In this document: positions 24,773 through 36,903 of the stretch, in pieces
How the letters are laid out: the number at the start of each line of letters is the position of its first letter
Numbering within the stretch: the first letter of the stretch is position 1
DNA from: Ifrita kowaldi
Lineage: Eukaryota; Chordata; Aves; Passeriformes; Cinclosomatidae
Direction: 5' to 3'
Length of the DNA stretch: 64,000 nt
Assembly (NCBI GenBank): GCA_013398055.1
Contig: VZRS01009720.1
Location: forward strand, 186,001 to 250,000
Translations under genes and position numbers: made by a program
Notes under the pieces: generated by a model
Database searches by the model: none
What the model was told of the DNA's origin: nothing
What the model saw: the letters and a program-made list of their open reading frames with translations, nothing else

Positions 24773-26967
24773 CTGCAAAACAAACAAACAAACAAACAAA
24801 CATCTCCAGCAGAATAGCCAGCCCTGCAACTTCCTCCTGGAGAACAACAAACACAAGGCAAAGATGCTCTAAATTCTTCCCTTTTGTATCAGCCAATTCC
24901 CCTCCTCAAAAGAAAGAATTATGACAGAAATCAGGCTCCTTTTGGAAAGAAAGAGGAAATAGGACTGCAAGCGTTCTAGAACAACGTATTTGCCAAAGTG
25001 AAACAACATGGCTCAGCCAGCAGTTTGTATCAACATGCCCAGTCGCTGTTGCAGGAGAGATTCTGCACAAAGATTCTGATTATTTTCTCCTTTGTTTTGA
25101 CACGACCAGTATGAACTCTTCAATGCAAGAGTATGATTTGTTAAATAAATTTTAAAGAGTAATTTTTCTAAGAGCAAGAGTAAGTGGTGTAAGTCTGTTG
25201 TTTCAAAATAATCTCGATTATGTAGTAATTTCTTTACACTTCTTACACGAACGATTCACAAACTAACGTGAAAATCTAAAAAAAAGGAAAGGTTCTTTTA
25301 ACTTGTGTGATTAGTAAAAATGAGTCTGCATGTCTCTTCCTAGGCCATGTGTTTATCACAAAAAACCCTAATTCTGTGCAATGAGTACATCTAGATTTTA
25401 TCAGCTTCTTACTTCTGTCCAGTATGGAGAAATCTCTATTACTGCTTCATTCTTTTGTCATACAGAAATCTTCCAAGTCCAAAAGCTGCTGTACTGGGCT
25501 CTGCTGCACAGCTACTTGCTAATTTGTCAATCTTACGTGTACCCAGGATGATGACTCTGTATCTCTGTCAAACAGTCCAGATTTCAAAGGGCCAGCTGCA
25601 TAACTGGTGTAAATTAACTTTGTTAACTTCACTGAAACAGCATTGATTTATACCAGCTGAGGATCTAGATCCTATTTTATGTTGCTTCCAATTATACACA
25701 TAGACTCTGATTCTCTTCTAAAGATTGTTTTTAATGTCCATTGATTATGACAAAATGGACTGAAGTCCTCTTCCATGCTTTCAATCCAGTGAATAGACAA
25801 AATAGTCTAATTTAGATTTGCCATATATCTCATTAGAGAATCACCATTTGAGATTCATTAACTTCTGATACTGTTTGCAAAACAACTATTGCTGATAAAT
25901 AGGTTTGGATCCATTTATGAACCTCAGTGAGGTAAGAAGCAAAAATAGCTTGAGAAATCTTATTAATATAAATAGAGGCAGCTGGCATCTTTGCTATTTT
26001 GCTGATGAAAATCCATAATGGGAAACTGATTTGTGCCAGCATTCATTAGGTAGGTTAAGTCAGCACTCTGCTATAAATTACTCCTTCTGCCGCAGCAGCA
26101 AACGAGACTCGGTTGGAGCCAGAGCTTCACCATCAATGTCTGATGCTGCCACCCCTAATTGGCAGTTGCAGAGAAGAGCATCTGTAATGCCAACATTCAG
26201 ACAGATGTCAAAAGGTGACAGCTAAGCAGTGGAAAACCAGTGTGGGACTCCTTGCTTCTTCATTTGAGAGGATCATGTCATACATTCACTACTACTGTGT
26301 GCATAAAAACACTGCTAAAATTACTGATCACCACCATCTAAGGTATGTGGAAAGCAAATTAAATTCTACATTCACTTGTACACGAGTCCTTTAAGACAAA
26401 AGTGGCATGTATTTTTGGCTTTGTGGAATTCAGATCTTTGTATTCATTCTGTATTTTCTTAACTACAAGAAGCCAGCAGAATTCCTCAACAGCTGTGCTG
26501 CTAACTACCAGTGAGGTGCAGCAAGAGCAGTGGGCCTCTTCTCAACATCACTGACTTCTCCACTGAAATTTTCCCTAAATCCCATGAAAGAAAAATGCAG
26601 TTCAAGTCTCTCATTTTAAATATAAGGAACAGAGAGATAAAAGTAACATAGTGTGTATCAGATAGCAAAATACTATCCAGAAAGTGTTACTTATTTTACA
26701 CTCAGTGAGATGGTAACTGGATTACATATTCTGTCTTTGAGCTCAGTAAGGTACAGAAATATCCAAGACCTCAGCTGGATAAAAATTATTATAAAGTAAT
26801 AGGTTTCTCATTCTGAAATATTCAACAAGCTGCGAAATAAGTCTTAAAGGACAAAATAATAAAACATCTACATAGTAAAACATCTACATTGACTGCTTAC
26901 AGTCTAAACTATTTCACTATTCCAGCGATTCATGCAGTTGCAGAAAGGGTTAATCTTGTTCTCTTAC
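24773..26967 (-). other. LDB3 intron k-l
   Basis: Phase 0 intron of 2.2 kb. It holds the TTTG microsatellite at its 3' end and a direct repeat of AAAACATCTACAT at about 26862-26888. No other feature recognised. Confidence 0.85.
24777..24802 (-). repeat. Tetranucleotide microsatellite (TTTG)n forming the exon l polypyrimidine tract
   Basis: On the plus strand about five and a half CAAA units; read on the minus strand they are TGTT units that end one base before the GCAG acceptor of exon l. The splice acceptor's pyrimidine tract is therefore itself a microsatellite and could vary in length between individuals. Confidence 0.9.
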
Positions 26968-27148
26968 CCCCATAATCTTAGTGTGGCATCTGGCACAGGT
27001 TGGTGCAAAGAACTGTTCATAGCAGCGCTCACAGTACACACTATTCTGCTCCTCCACAAAGCACATATCAGCCAAGGATGTCTTGCAGTAAGCACAATTG
27101 AATTCTTCTGGGTGCCAAGAGCGACCCATGGCTACCAGGAAAGGACCT
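26968..27148 (-). CDS. LDB3: LDB3 exon k: rest of LIM1 and first zinc pair of LIM2
   Basis: A 181-base exon giving Arg (split codon), then GPFLVAMGRSWHPEEFNCAY, CKTSLADMCFVEEQNSVYC, ERCYEQFFAPTCARCHTKIM, G. The LIM1 ligands are CGHC in exon j, then His of SWH, the Cys pair of NCAYC, and YCERC; the fourth position is Glu (WHPEEF) rather than Cys, a feature shared with PDLIM5 and PDLIM7. CARC opens LIM2. The acceptor is TTGTTTCCAG and the donor is GTAAGA. The intron after it is phase 0. Near-identical to human LDB3 (NCAYC here, TCAYC in human; CARCHTKIMG here, CAKCNTKIMG in human). Confidence 0.97.
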
Positions 27149-28327
27149 CTGGAAACAATTGTAATGATCTTATTTGTATTGCAAATAAAAGGTTGAATGA
27201 CCCTGATTGCAAACCCACTTTGTCAGACACCCATGTACATGTGTAAGAAGCTACTTGAACCACGAGGTACGTATTAAAACAACATTCAGAAGCCTGAACA
27301 CACTGCTAATTGGTTAAAACATTTCATTATTGTTTGGTCTCATATACTGCATTTACAGACAACTGCTGGAAAAATCAATTGTTTTCATATCAGCGTAGCT
27401 GTAAGTGGCCTTTGCAAGCAGATGCAAAGAGGAAAAGGCCAAAGGCACAGAAGATAATGCTACTATTTGAAAGCATGAAATAACAGGCAAATTTCCAGCC
27501 TTACACACCCAAACCTTACAACAGCTCCTAAAGTCTCCTGCCTTCTTTCCATCTGAAAGCATTGCATGTGGCATGTTCTAGAAATGTCAGACTATCAGGT
27601 GACAACTTGCTGTTTCATTATGTGGAAGACACATTAAATTCATTTTGGTGATTGACTCTGGTGATTGTAGTTAGATACAGTGATTATTACTGGAATATTT
27701 CCATTTCAGAATATATAAAGGGCAATAATCAGCAGTTCCACATCACCAAACCAGCTCCTTTTAGTGGGGAAGACTGTCATTAAACATGGATTACCTGAAG
27801 GTGGATAGCAGTGCACAGGCTAACAGCAGGCACTGGTCCAGCAGAATGAATTGGGAGAGGAGAAGGGAGAGGCATGCTATGAATCACTGGTAATGGAGTG
27901 TAGGCATTATCTTTCTCCAGACACAAAAGCAACAATTACATTTGGCTGCTGTTCCAAAATGATGCCTCGTTCCTCTTCCCTCCACAATCCCTCTGCCCCC
28001 AGCCCCCCAACTCTCCCAATGAAGTTGCATGAACCTCCTTCAAAGGATTACCTTAGGACCAGAAACCTGTTTAAAAACAAGCAGTGATTTGCTGCAGCAT
28101 CCAAGAGCCAAACAATTAGCATGTATAACTTTGCAGTGATAAAAAGTGAACCACACAACAACAAAATGAGCTCTGGAAATGTTAAATTAATGAAGCAGAC
28201 AACAGACATCCCTGCTGGGTAATTTAACAGAGTCTTAGGCTCTGGTACTGCATATTAATGTACAATAACCAGCCTCTCTGATATTTTTTTTTCTGCTTCG
28301 TCCCTCTTCAAAGGCCCATGACCTTAC
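27149..28327 (-). other. LDB3 intron j-k
   Basis: Phase 2 intron of 1.2 kb within the LIM1 coding sequence, between the first zinc pair and the rest of the domain. Nothing else recognised. Confidence 0.85.
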
Positions 28328-28628
28328 CGAATGATGCTGTTACAGTGCCCGCAGAGAGGAGTTCGGCTGCTGGCTGGAAAACGCTCCGCCCTCTGAACTG
28401 TTCCCCGGGCTAATGCAGGGGGCTGGGAAGAAGTTGAAACTGGAGACGGGTAAGCAGAAATTGAGGCAGGAGATGGCACTGGAGCACCCCTTGGTACGAT
28501 GTGCTTTGTGACAGTGGTGGTGGATTTTCCAGGTGCAAATTTCTGGGAAAAGGAGTCATCTGTTACCCAGGGAGGGCGACTTGCAGGCTCCGTGTTGGCA
28601 GGGGTGTAGGAATGAACTGGTGCTGGCG
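28328..28628 (-). CDS. LDB3: LDB3 exon j: pre-LIM linker and start of LIM1
   Basis: A 301-base exon. It completes an Ala codon, then reads PAPVHSYTPANTEPASRPPW, VTDDSFSQKFAPGKSTT, a Pro/Ser/Ala region, and ARGTVQRAERFPASSRTPL leading into CGHCNSII, the first zinc pair of LIM1. The segments EPASRPPWVTDDSFSQKFAP and RGTVQRAERFPASSRTPLCG are nearly identical to human LDB3. The acceptor is ATACTTAACACAG and the donor is GTAAGG. Compared with human, the proline repeats (multiple YTPSPAP units) are reduced to a single SYTPA-like unit. The last codon is split (CG) and is completed as Arg by exon k. Confidence 0.95.
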
Positions 28629-31600
28629 CTGTGTTAAGTATCCCAAAAGAAACCAAGAAGGATTTTAAAGTCTTTTTCTTCTAATGTCAATAGAGCAACA
28701 CTTACCAAAGGGTACTCCACGACACGCATACAATAAAACTTCAGATGATACTTAATTATGGCCTGTCCCACTGTTGCTCATTTATTCTGGCAGAATCACT
28801 GGCTTCACAGCACAATCACTGACTTTTAATCCACATGCATTACAGAAATCATTGCCTACTGGCTTTTACAGGTTTTATGGACACCACTGTCAAGATCACC
28901 TGTTCATTTTCTAGTAGGAATGGATATGACAATTCTGTGATAATTTCAGAGACTGACGTATATTCTGTTTAAGACAGGTTAAAAATAGAAAAGCCAGCTA
29001 ATACAGTAAAGTTTTAGATGGAATTCTTGAGAATTTCAGTAAGTTATGCTTAACTTTTGATCTCACTATATTAATTAAAACACAACATTTTCTACAGATG
29101 TCACTGTTATCTATCATTTGTAGGTTTATTCCTAGGTTTTTGAAGAAAAACAGTCTCCCACAAGGAACACAGAGATAGAGAGCCCTGGAACCAATACTGA
29201 GGGAGCCAATTCAGCTCACATGACCAGCAAGATAAAGCCAACAGCACTCAGAGGAAGGCCAGACTTGCGGTTATGTCTGATCTCTGTTCAGTTCTTGGCT
29301 CTGCCACAAACTTCCTGTATAAGTTTGAGCAAAGCAAAGTATCTCTGTGCCTCAGTTCCTGTGTGTAAAACAGAATATCATCCTTTCTCTCTTTCACCCT
29401 TTGACTAGCACACAAATCCTTCAGTGCAGTCTGTCTCTGTGTTTGTGTGCACCAGGCTCTAATCTTGGGTGGAGCTTTATCACATTAAAATAAGCAGGAG
29501 CCAGGGCCTGCACACACCAACAAGTTTTCCCACTGCCCTGCTCTTTTCAAAATGTCAGATCTTGCATTATGTATCACTGCAGTTACTGCCCAAGAAACAG
29601 GCTCACTTTGCCAAGTACAGGAGCTCTAAAAGCAGTTTCCCTTCGCAAGGAAAACAAAGTGAATGATTGAAAAGAAGCTTGGAGAGTTGAAGTGTTTTGC
29701 CCAATTGAGAGAGCACAGATTTGGGAACAGAAGCCAGCTCTCCAGCAGTCTAGGCAAACATTCTGCACAGTAGATCCCAGCACCAAGAAAACGACCAAAT
29801 ACAACATGTACAGGTTTAAGGGGCTTGCAGGTAGAAAGGTATTTCAGCCAAGAGGGTTCTGAATGTAACATGGATCTTTCTGAATAATTAAGTGGTGAGA
29901 AGATTATGTTCAACTTAACACCCCTCCCTTAACCCACACCCTGCCACATAGTAACTTACACTGATCATTGGCAATTTGCAGGTGCTTAAAATGCATATTT
30001 ATCAACCCACTGTGAGCACCCTTGGGATCTTTTTATTGAGGTCAGAGTTGAATCTAGTGCATTTTCTCGATAAAAATTTCTTAGGGTACAGCATCAACAA
30101 TGTTTCTGCTTCATGAAACTGTATCCCACCTTAGCTTGAGGCTTCTTTTTTTTTTTAACTTGGAAATGGTAAACAGCATTTAGAGATTTCAGAACAGAGT
30201 TTATATGCAATCTCTTTAGATCCTGAGGCTGTTGCTATTTATGTATTACGGTATTAAGACAGGCAAAATCAGAATTTAATATTTCATCTCTAATTGGTGA
30301 GTTCAAAAGGCTCCCACCTATGAGGTGCACTAATTAAGTAAGGTGACTTCTAGCTTACTTCACTACATTCTCTCTATCTTCTACTTCTTTCACCCTGTCT
30401 TTTCTATTTGCTGCAGAACAAAGGAAAGTAAAATAAAACAACAAAATAGGGGGTTTTTTTCCCAGTTACTTGTGCCGGTTTGGCCAAAATGTAGCAATAT
30501 ATCCTCTGAGAGAAAACATTACTAAAAAGAAGTACCAGAGGAATTATTGCAAAATGACAAATGTTGGGTGTTTGCTTCTGCTCTGAGTTCTCTTTTCAGC
30601 TGTTATAATTTAATTTTACAGGCTTGATTTATTACAATACATTTTCCCCTGTGAACAAGCTGCAATTACTATTGCTTCATATTAGTACCACTGCAAGGTA
30701 TTAGAAAGATTTCACTAACTGAGATTTTAGCAATTGTTATTAAAAGGGAATTATCTTTTCTTAGAACTACATCCCTAAGCTTATATGAACAACTCTTTTG
30801 TCTTAGTAGCTACTGCCATACGCATTCACCTTGAACATTTATGTATTTCAAAAAGTCTTCCAACATACACGCAGCAGAAGAAAGGGGCTGTTTGCTGCTA
30901 AAAAAGTACTGAGATCAGTATATCAGAGAATATATTCTCAAAATAACAGCATTGTATGAGTTGACCATTAACTGTTAAAAAATGAATACTTCAAATAATT
31001 CAGTAACACAGCCTCTATCACCTTGTTTCTCTCAGCCCCCACATTCTCTTAGAGCAGGAAAGAATGAAAGGGCTTATTGTTATCCTGAGAGAATGGCAGG
31101 AGAAGAGGTCTCTCTTAACAGCAATAGGAACAAGCCAGTTCCTTACTTCTGGGGCATTTGGAATTCTCCCCCTCAGCTCTTCATTTATGGTCAATGGTTA
31201 TTTTCTCTCCAGACAAAAAGGCACATTACCAAAGACTCATTTAGTAAAGCAAAGATTTATAGAGTCTCAAATGCTTTGGTCACACACTGACTTGTACTGT
31301 GAGAACATTTTTTCTTTTTTTTCCTTTGTTAGTAGACCACATAAGTGCTATTCTTTTGTATTTTCAGTAACAAATGAAATTAATAGCCACAACTGATTTG
31401 GCTTGTTCTACACTTAGTGGCCACATCCTTGAAGCCCAAAGTTTTCCCATATACTGGTACAGTACAGAGTAGATGACAGACAAAGCAGATGATGTTTTAT
31501 AGGGAGACACTATTCTTACTCAGAGGAACTAAAAATGAAATAATGGTGTGGAAGATGCTGTCTTACTACTGAACATGCTTAGGATTTGATGTAAAGTTCA

Positions 31601-34047
31601 TTAAGAACTGTGGGAATCTTTCTGCCAATTCCTGAAAGAGCAGATCAGGCCTTTACGCTTGACCAATTTTGCATACACAAGTAGGCCCAGATGGACTAAG
31701 GGATTTAAAAGGAAAGATCTGCTTTCTTACATTTAGGTATCATGTTACGTCGTGGCAAAGAACTGGCGTTGCAGTAACTTGGGATATGTGAAAGACTATC
31801 CTAGTCTGGGAAAGCATACGGGAAAGGAATACCCAGGTATGTTCTGCCATCTAGTGGGCCTTGTTCAGAAGAGAAGTCTATGCTCCTTTTAAAAATGGGT
31901 TATGCAATTTAGGTAAAAGATTTCAGAGTTCACAGCTTTCCCTACTGGACAAAACTAAAGATCTTCAGCAGCAGAAAATCTCCCAGCTGAGTTAGCTGAG
32001 GGAAAGTGTAGACTGTGTGATAAATTCCTTCTGAGCCAGATACTCAACAATGCAGTTTCATTTTGAGACTCGTTTCAGTTTGTTTGGTTTTTTTTCAATC
32101 TGACAGATTAAAATAGCCTTGTAAATCCTCTCAGCGACTGATTCCGGTGTCTCTATATTGGATATATGAGCCTGTTGATTGGTGTTTTAATCTGGAAGTT
32201 GCTGCCCCACACTTCCAAGGGAAGCCAGTCAATGACAAAGTTGGGTGAGGAAGTTTTATAACTGTCTTAGTGGTTTGTTTCTAAGTACTATTGATTTTCT
32301 CATCTGTGACAGGAAATGCCATTTCCTCCATTTCTTCCCAAGTGGCAATTTCCTATTTGCTCAGGACTGCAACTCTGCAACTGTCTTTGAGGCCAGCTCA
32401 TGTTCCAAAACCACGCTGAAGTGCTACTACATCAAATATACAACCCTTTAAAAGGTACCAAAACAAAAACCAAGCATCTTCACTAAAATCTCTGCCTGGA
32501 GTCTCTCTTGTACCTGAGTCACTTTAGGGTTCAATTATGAAGGTATCTTGGAATCCCTTACTGGTTATTTCAAACTCTACACAGTACAGGGGGACTTTTT
32601 CTTTCTCTGCCAACTAAGCCTTTATTGAGAGGTGATGAGGCTCAAAAGCAGGAACAGAAGGAATTGCAAAGGAAAACCAGCAATGTAAGGAATTGCAAAG
32701 AAGATAGCCAACCCAGGAGAAAACAAGTGTCTTTCCTCTTATTCCAAGTTGAATTCAACAGCCAGCTTTGACTTTACCAGATCCAGCCGATAATTAGAAA
32801 TAGCTGCAGATGCATTTCTGTGGCACGTTTGTATATTGAACTGGAGTTTATACTTCCCCAAATGAGCACAGGGCTTAACATCAGTCAGTGTATTTAGGAG
32901 ATATTTTGATTTGCCACAGTTTGCTCTCTTCTGCATTATAGAAATAAATCTGCTGTCATCATCTTTTCAAGTCAAATATAGTAGCATTTGCCTTGAGTGA
33001 GAACATGGTATACACTGATGCATTTAACCAAAAGCAAATGAGGAGAAGCTGAAGGTTTATTTACTCTGAGACCCTTAAATAGCTCATGAGAGCTCTGACT
33101 TGACTTTTTCTACCTTTATGTCTCAAATATAAAGATCCATTGATTTGTCTGTCTGCTTCACGTCTAACTAAAATTCTTATGTTCGTTTAATTTCAGTAGA
33201 TCCAGAAAGAGAACATTACAGAAGACAGAGTTTAAGACTGTTAGAATTCTTGGCCTTTTCATATTTATTTGACTGTAAAGACATAAATCAACTTTTTAAT
33301 TCTCTTGTTCAGATCAGAAAAACCTTAATTTGAAACAGAACTACACTTAGACTTATATTGCTGCCTCATTTAACTCATTCAGTTTGAAGGTTCACATTTT
33401 GGTCATCAATGGTTTTAGAAGTTCAGTCCATTTGTAACACGTTAATACCACGGGAATTTAAATAATATCAAGGAGCATATTTTCCAAATGAATGAATAAC
33501 CAAATATGTTCCTTCAGTTACTGGATCTCTGGGAAATGGAATAGCATTATGCAGTGCTTTAACACCGCATTCTTTATTTCAAATATAAGCCTAAGTTTGA
33601 GAAGTTCAATATATGTCTTACCTATTTTGCAAATATATCCTACTCAAGCAAACTCCACTTATTTTACCTCCTTCCTGAACTGTGCATTCTTTAGCTATTT
33701 TATCAGTTCTCTGGTGTCACTGGGCTCCTACTTGGATACACTGTGTTATTTTTCAAATGTATTTCTTCTGAAAAATCAGGCTACACATTTTTTATTAGAC
33801 TTTCCCCCTGCTTTTATTTTTCCCTCTGTTCATTCCACGTTTTAACTCTGAAGCAGAATACAAATACAATGTAATCCTCAATCTTCAAATAATCTGAGGC
33901 AAAACTAGCAACATTCAGTTCCCTGTATATAAATATTTTCTGATACATCTGTGTCCAAAATGCATGCTCTCGACATTTTCTTCTTCTAAAAGAAATGTGT
34001 GAGCATTTTTTTTTCTCAATCTTTTCAGTACTTTGAAGGCTCCTTAC
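28629..34047 (-). other. LDB3 intron i-j (5.4 kb)
   Basis: Phase 1 intron. This is where a separate proline-repeat exon would lie if the bird gene had one; I looked for Tyr-Thr-Pro-Ser-Pro repeats on the minus strand and found none. Only anonymous AT-rich sequence is visible. Confidence 0.75.
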
Positions 34048-34175
34048 CTGGCTGGTAGACAGAGGGCTTTATGCTGGCAGTAGTAACAACTCTCATTTTT
34101 GAAGCAGCAGAAGGAGCAGGACTTTCACTGTAGCTTCCAGAAACTGGCATTGGTGTGTATGACTGGGTTGTGTTT
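34048..34175 (-). CDS. LDB3: LDB3 exon i: MRVVTTASIKPSVYQP linker exon
   Basis: A 128-base exon that enters in phase 2 (AG plus A gives Arg) and leaves in phase 1, so it resets the phase after the cassettes. It reads NTTQSYTPMPVSGSYSESP, then APSAASKMRVVTTASIKP, SVYQP and a last G. Human LDB3 has THTSYSEGPAAP followed by PRVVTTASIRPSVYQPV, a clear match. The acceptor is ATTTTGCTTTTAG and the donor GTAAGG is strong (+5 G). In the mammalian protein this precedes a run of YTPSPAP repeats; here the frame passes to exon j, which lacks them. Probably constitutive in the long isoforms. Confidence 0.92.
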
Positions 34176-34594
34176 CTAAAAGCAAAATGTAGGTGTGAAC
34201 AACTTTACACACAGCAAAAGTTACTGATCATGAAGTAACAGATCTGGCAGCATCCAGAGCACTCCAAGAATTGTCTGTGAGAACTACAGAGAGAATGCTG
34301 TGAAATCCATCAGTCTTTAGCAGTGCTAAGGAAGGCTTGGACAATTCTTTGGGAAGAAAAATTAGTCAAATAAGGATTTTAAGCAATGGCAAGTTTGTTG
34401 TTGTTGTTACAGAAAATAGCTTGCTGAGGGAATATGACAAATTTGAAACTCTCAGTTTAACACGGGATCAGACTTCAGAAAGCTGCATACAAAGTTTGTG
34501 TTTTCTGTTCCTCTGCAAACAAAAAGGCCTGGTCTTGTCTAAGATAAATCAGTGAGGGATAGCTGGACTTAAAAATATACTTGCTCAGCACAAT

Positions 34595-34612
34595 TACTAC
34601 TACTACTACTAC
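34595..34612. repeat. (TAC)6 trinucleotide microsatellite
   Basis: Six uninterrupted TAC units on the plus strand, inside intron h-i. Confidence 0.9.
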
Positions 34613-36288
34613 AAATGCTAATTAGTGTTTATATACTGTTATACTCTTTTAAAAATATTGTAGTGACCTTTAAAATTTTTTCTGGAACTAACTCTTTTCC
34701 CTATTTAGACTGAACCCAACATTTACATGAATCTTCTTGATGTTCAGATTCACCCTAAAGAAAAACATATGATATGCAATATTATGATGCATTTCCTTGC
34801 ATTCCTAGAATGAAAACACTTGCTCAGGATTCCAAACATCAGTAATAAACAGTTTTTCTCTATTTTATGGCTTAGATGGTGATTCTCAGTTTGATTACAG
34901 TAACATATTAAAAAATAGGCCTCTTCTATCTGCCAGTTACTTGGGATGATTCTGTTTGTAGTGTTTGTGCTTCACAGACTCTGCTAAAAGAGCATCACAA
35001 CCAAAGCAGCAAGAGAGAATAAAGAAGTACAAGGAAGGGAAGCAACAGATAATGAGATGTGTGCAGTAAGAAAAACCTATTCACTACAGAACATCGGGTT
35101 CTTGCTCACCCTGAAAACAGAGTTTTGCTTTCTTTTTCCCTTCAGTTTCACTCTCCCTATGAACCAGATCCCTGTCCATTTGCGCTGACAGTTCAGGAGT
35201 TATTTCCATAGTGGGTTTGTCTATAGGAAAACATTTCTCAGCATATGAAAAGAAGCTTTGCCACACTATTGGTCCATCTTGACTTCACTGTCTTTACCAG
35301 TGGAAACAGATGCCATCTGGAGAAAAGACTTCATAATCTTACGTGGCAAACCCAGCAGATTTCTTCCAGTACAGGTAAAAAGCATTCTGAGAGATGGAAA
35401 CTTTCAATTTTGAACAAAATAAACCTGTCCTCACAACACGGCTTTTTGCTGCTCTGACAATGTTTCTACTATAGATCTAGTTTTCATAGCATTGCTGCCT
35501 CAGGCTAATTTATTTTGTCTATTTAGCAAGAGCTAGAAACTTAGCTATTGCTACAATGGCTATAGCTAATTATTTCTGTACCTAGTCTAGGGCTTAGGGC
35601 TGGATTTGGGTCCACTATACCATGAGTGAACAGGACTCTCCAAGATAAACTATTTTAGTGGGTTTGTATTCACTGTAAATTCTGTTGTGGACTGTGCTGT
35701 GATTTTGTAACTGCCAAAGCTGTTCTAAGCACAGAAAACCTTTCAGTTTTCCATTCTTACCATCTATTTCCTGATGATACCTCCTCTGTGGTGCCTAAGA
35801 CAGCACTGTGCTCGGGGTCACTGGACAGAGGCCATTGCTTCTACCACAGCACAGGGACACAGACACTGTGGGCACACTGGTTTCACACACAGCTCTCAAA
35901 ATGCCATCAGCCTAACACACCATCTAAACACTTGTCCTTGTTTTAAAATCTGCTTTTCAGGGTAAACTAGACAGCTCAGTGCCCAGTATTTACAATGTGG
36001 GTTAAAAGATTTTAAAATAACGTGTCATACAGCCTTAATCTGAAAATGTCGTCCAGTCAGGAAAGTCTACTCCCAGGTGCACAGGTCCAGTGGTTAGAAA
36101 GATTCATTTGAATCTCTCTTAATGCACAAAATAAATAAAGAAGTTCTGAACCAGCTTAGTAATACTTAGACTGTCATGAAGAAAAATGGTTATTCAAAAT
36201 TCAAGTGCTTCCCAAATGTAATATCACAGTAAAACCACACCACAGATTTCCTTGTGTTCAGGGAAATGAAGCTGAAAAAACAAAAACA

Positions 36289-36308
36289 CCCCCTACCCCT
36301 CCGCCCCC
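36289..36308 (-). other. G-rich patch in the LDB3 pre-mRNA sense strand
   Basis: On the minus strand this reads as runs of five, four and five G with a GG between them. It is close to a G-quadruplex motif and to hnRNP H/F binding sites, about 550 bases after exon h. Confidence 0.45.
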
Positions 36309-36855
36309 ATTCACAGTACCAAAATCACAGCAAAATTAAAAGAAGTACTGAACCCTTTTACACGTGTATGAAGCATATTAAATAGAGTAAGGAAGATAAG
36401 AAGGCTTGTCAAAGAGAAATAAAGTGTCACACTGCATCATTAAGGGTTTAGTGAAGTTAAAGATTCATCAGAATTTTTGCTGATAGAAGAAACCGAAATA
36501 GCATGTGATTAAAAGAACCAAAAAAAAAAAAAGAAACTAGAAAGAAAGATGGAAATTAAGAAAGAATAAAAAGATGTCGTAAGGATCAAAGATGCTTTAA
36601 TGGATCAAGAAGCACTGGCATCTCGAAAAGCAGTGAAAGCAACCTTACTGAATTTATCTGTAGCAGTCAATGGCACGTGACAGGCAGCAAATTAAATACC
36701 GGCTCTGAAAACCATTAGTTGTCAGAAAAAGAAAGAGTAAATATTTCTAAGCAGATCATTTTTATGTTAACGCTTCACTAGATGCCTACTAGTAGCAATA
36801 AACTGGTTTGTTAAGTGCTTTTAAGGTAGAGTAGCTGCACAAAACACTTTTATAC

Positions 36856-36903
36856 CTCTGCTTTGACTGGTAGCTGATGGAGGTGGAAGAATGCCGGTTG
36901 AAA
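36856..36903 (-). CDS. LDB3: LDB3 exon h: putative 48-base cassette
   Basis: A 16-codon segment in phase 2 at both ends. The previous AG plus T gives Ser, then FNRHSSTSISYQSKQ and AG. The acceptor is TCTCATTTTAG and the donor is GTATAA, again without +5 G. The peptide is Ser-rich and basic (RHSS, SKQR at the junction), with possible basophilic kinase sites. There is no known counterpart in the human protein as I recall it. Weaker than exon g because it is short, but it obeys the same phase rule. Confidence 0.6.

Larger units (their letters stand above)
34176..36855 (-). other. LDB3 intron h-i
   Basis: Holds a TAC microsatellite (34595-34612), an exon-like but phase-incompatible segment at 35110-35220, and a C-rich patch at 36289-36308 that is G-rich on the transcribed-sense strand. 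No LDB3 coding exon fits here. Confidence 0.8.

Noticed and set aside
26932..27246. Plus-strand frame over the LIM1/LIM2 exon
   Set aside because: Antisense shadow of exon k, whose minus-strand translation matches LDB3 almost completely.
21948..28628. Assignment of the LIM exons to PDLIM5 or PDLIM7
   Set aside because: PDLIM5 has CHGCEFPIEAGDMFLEALG and ends HAHSVNF; PDLIM7 ends in SHAFSHV. The sequence here has the LDB3 versions of these segments.
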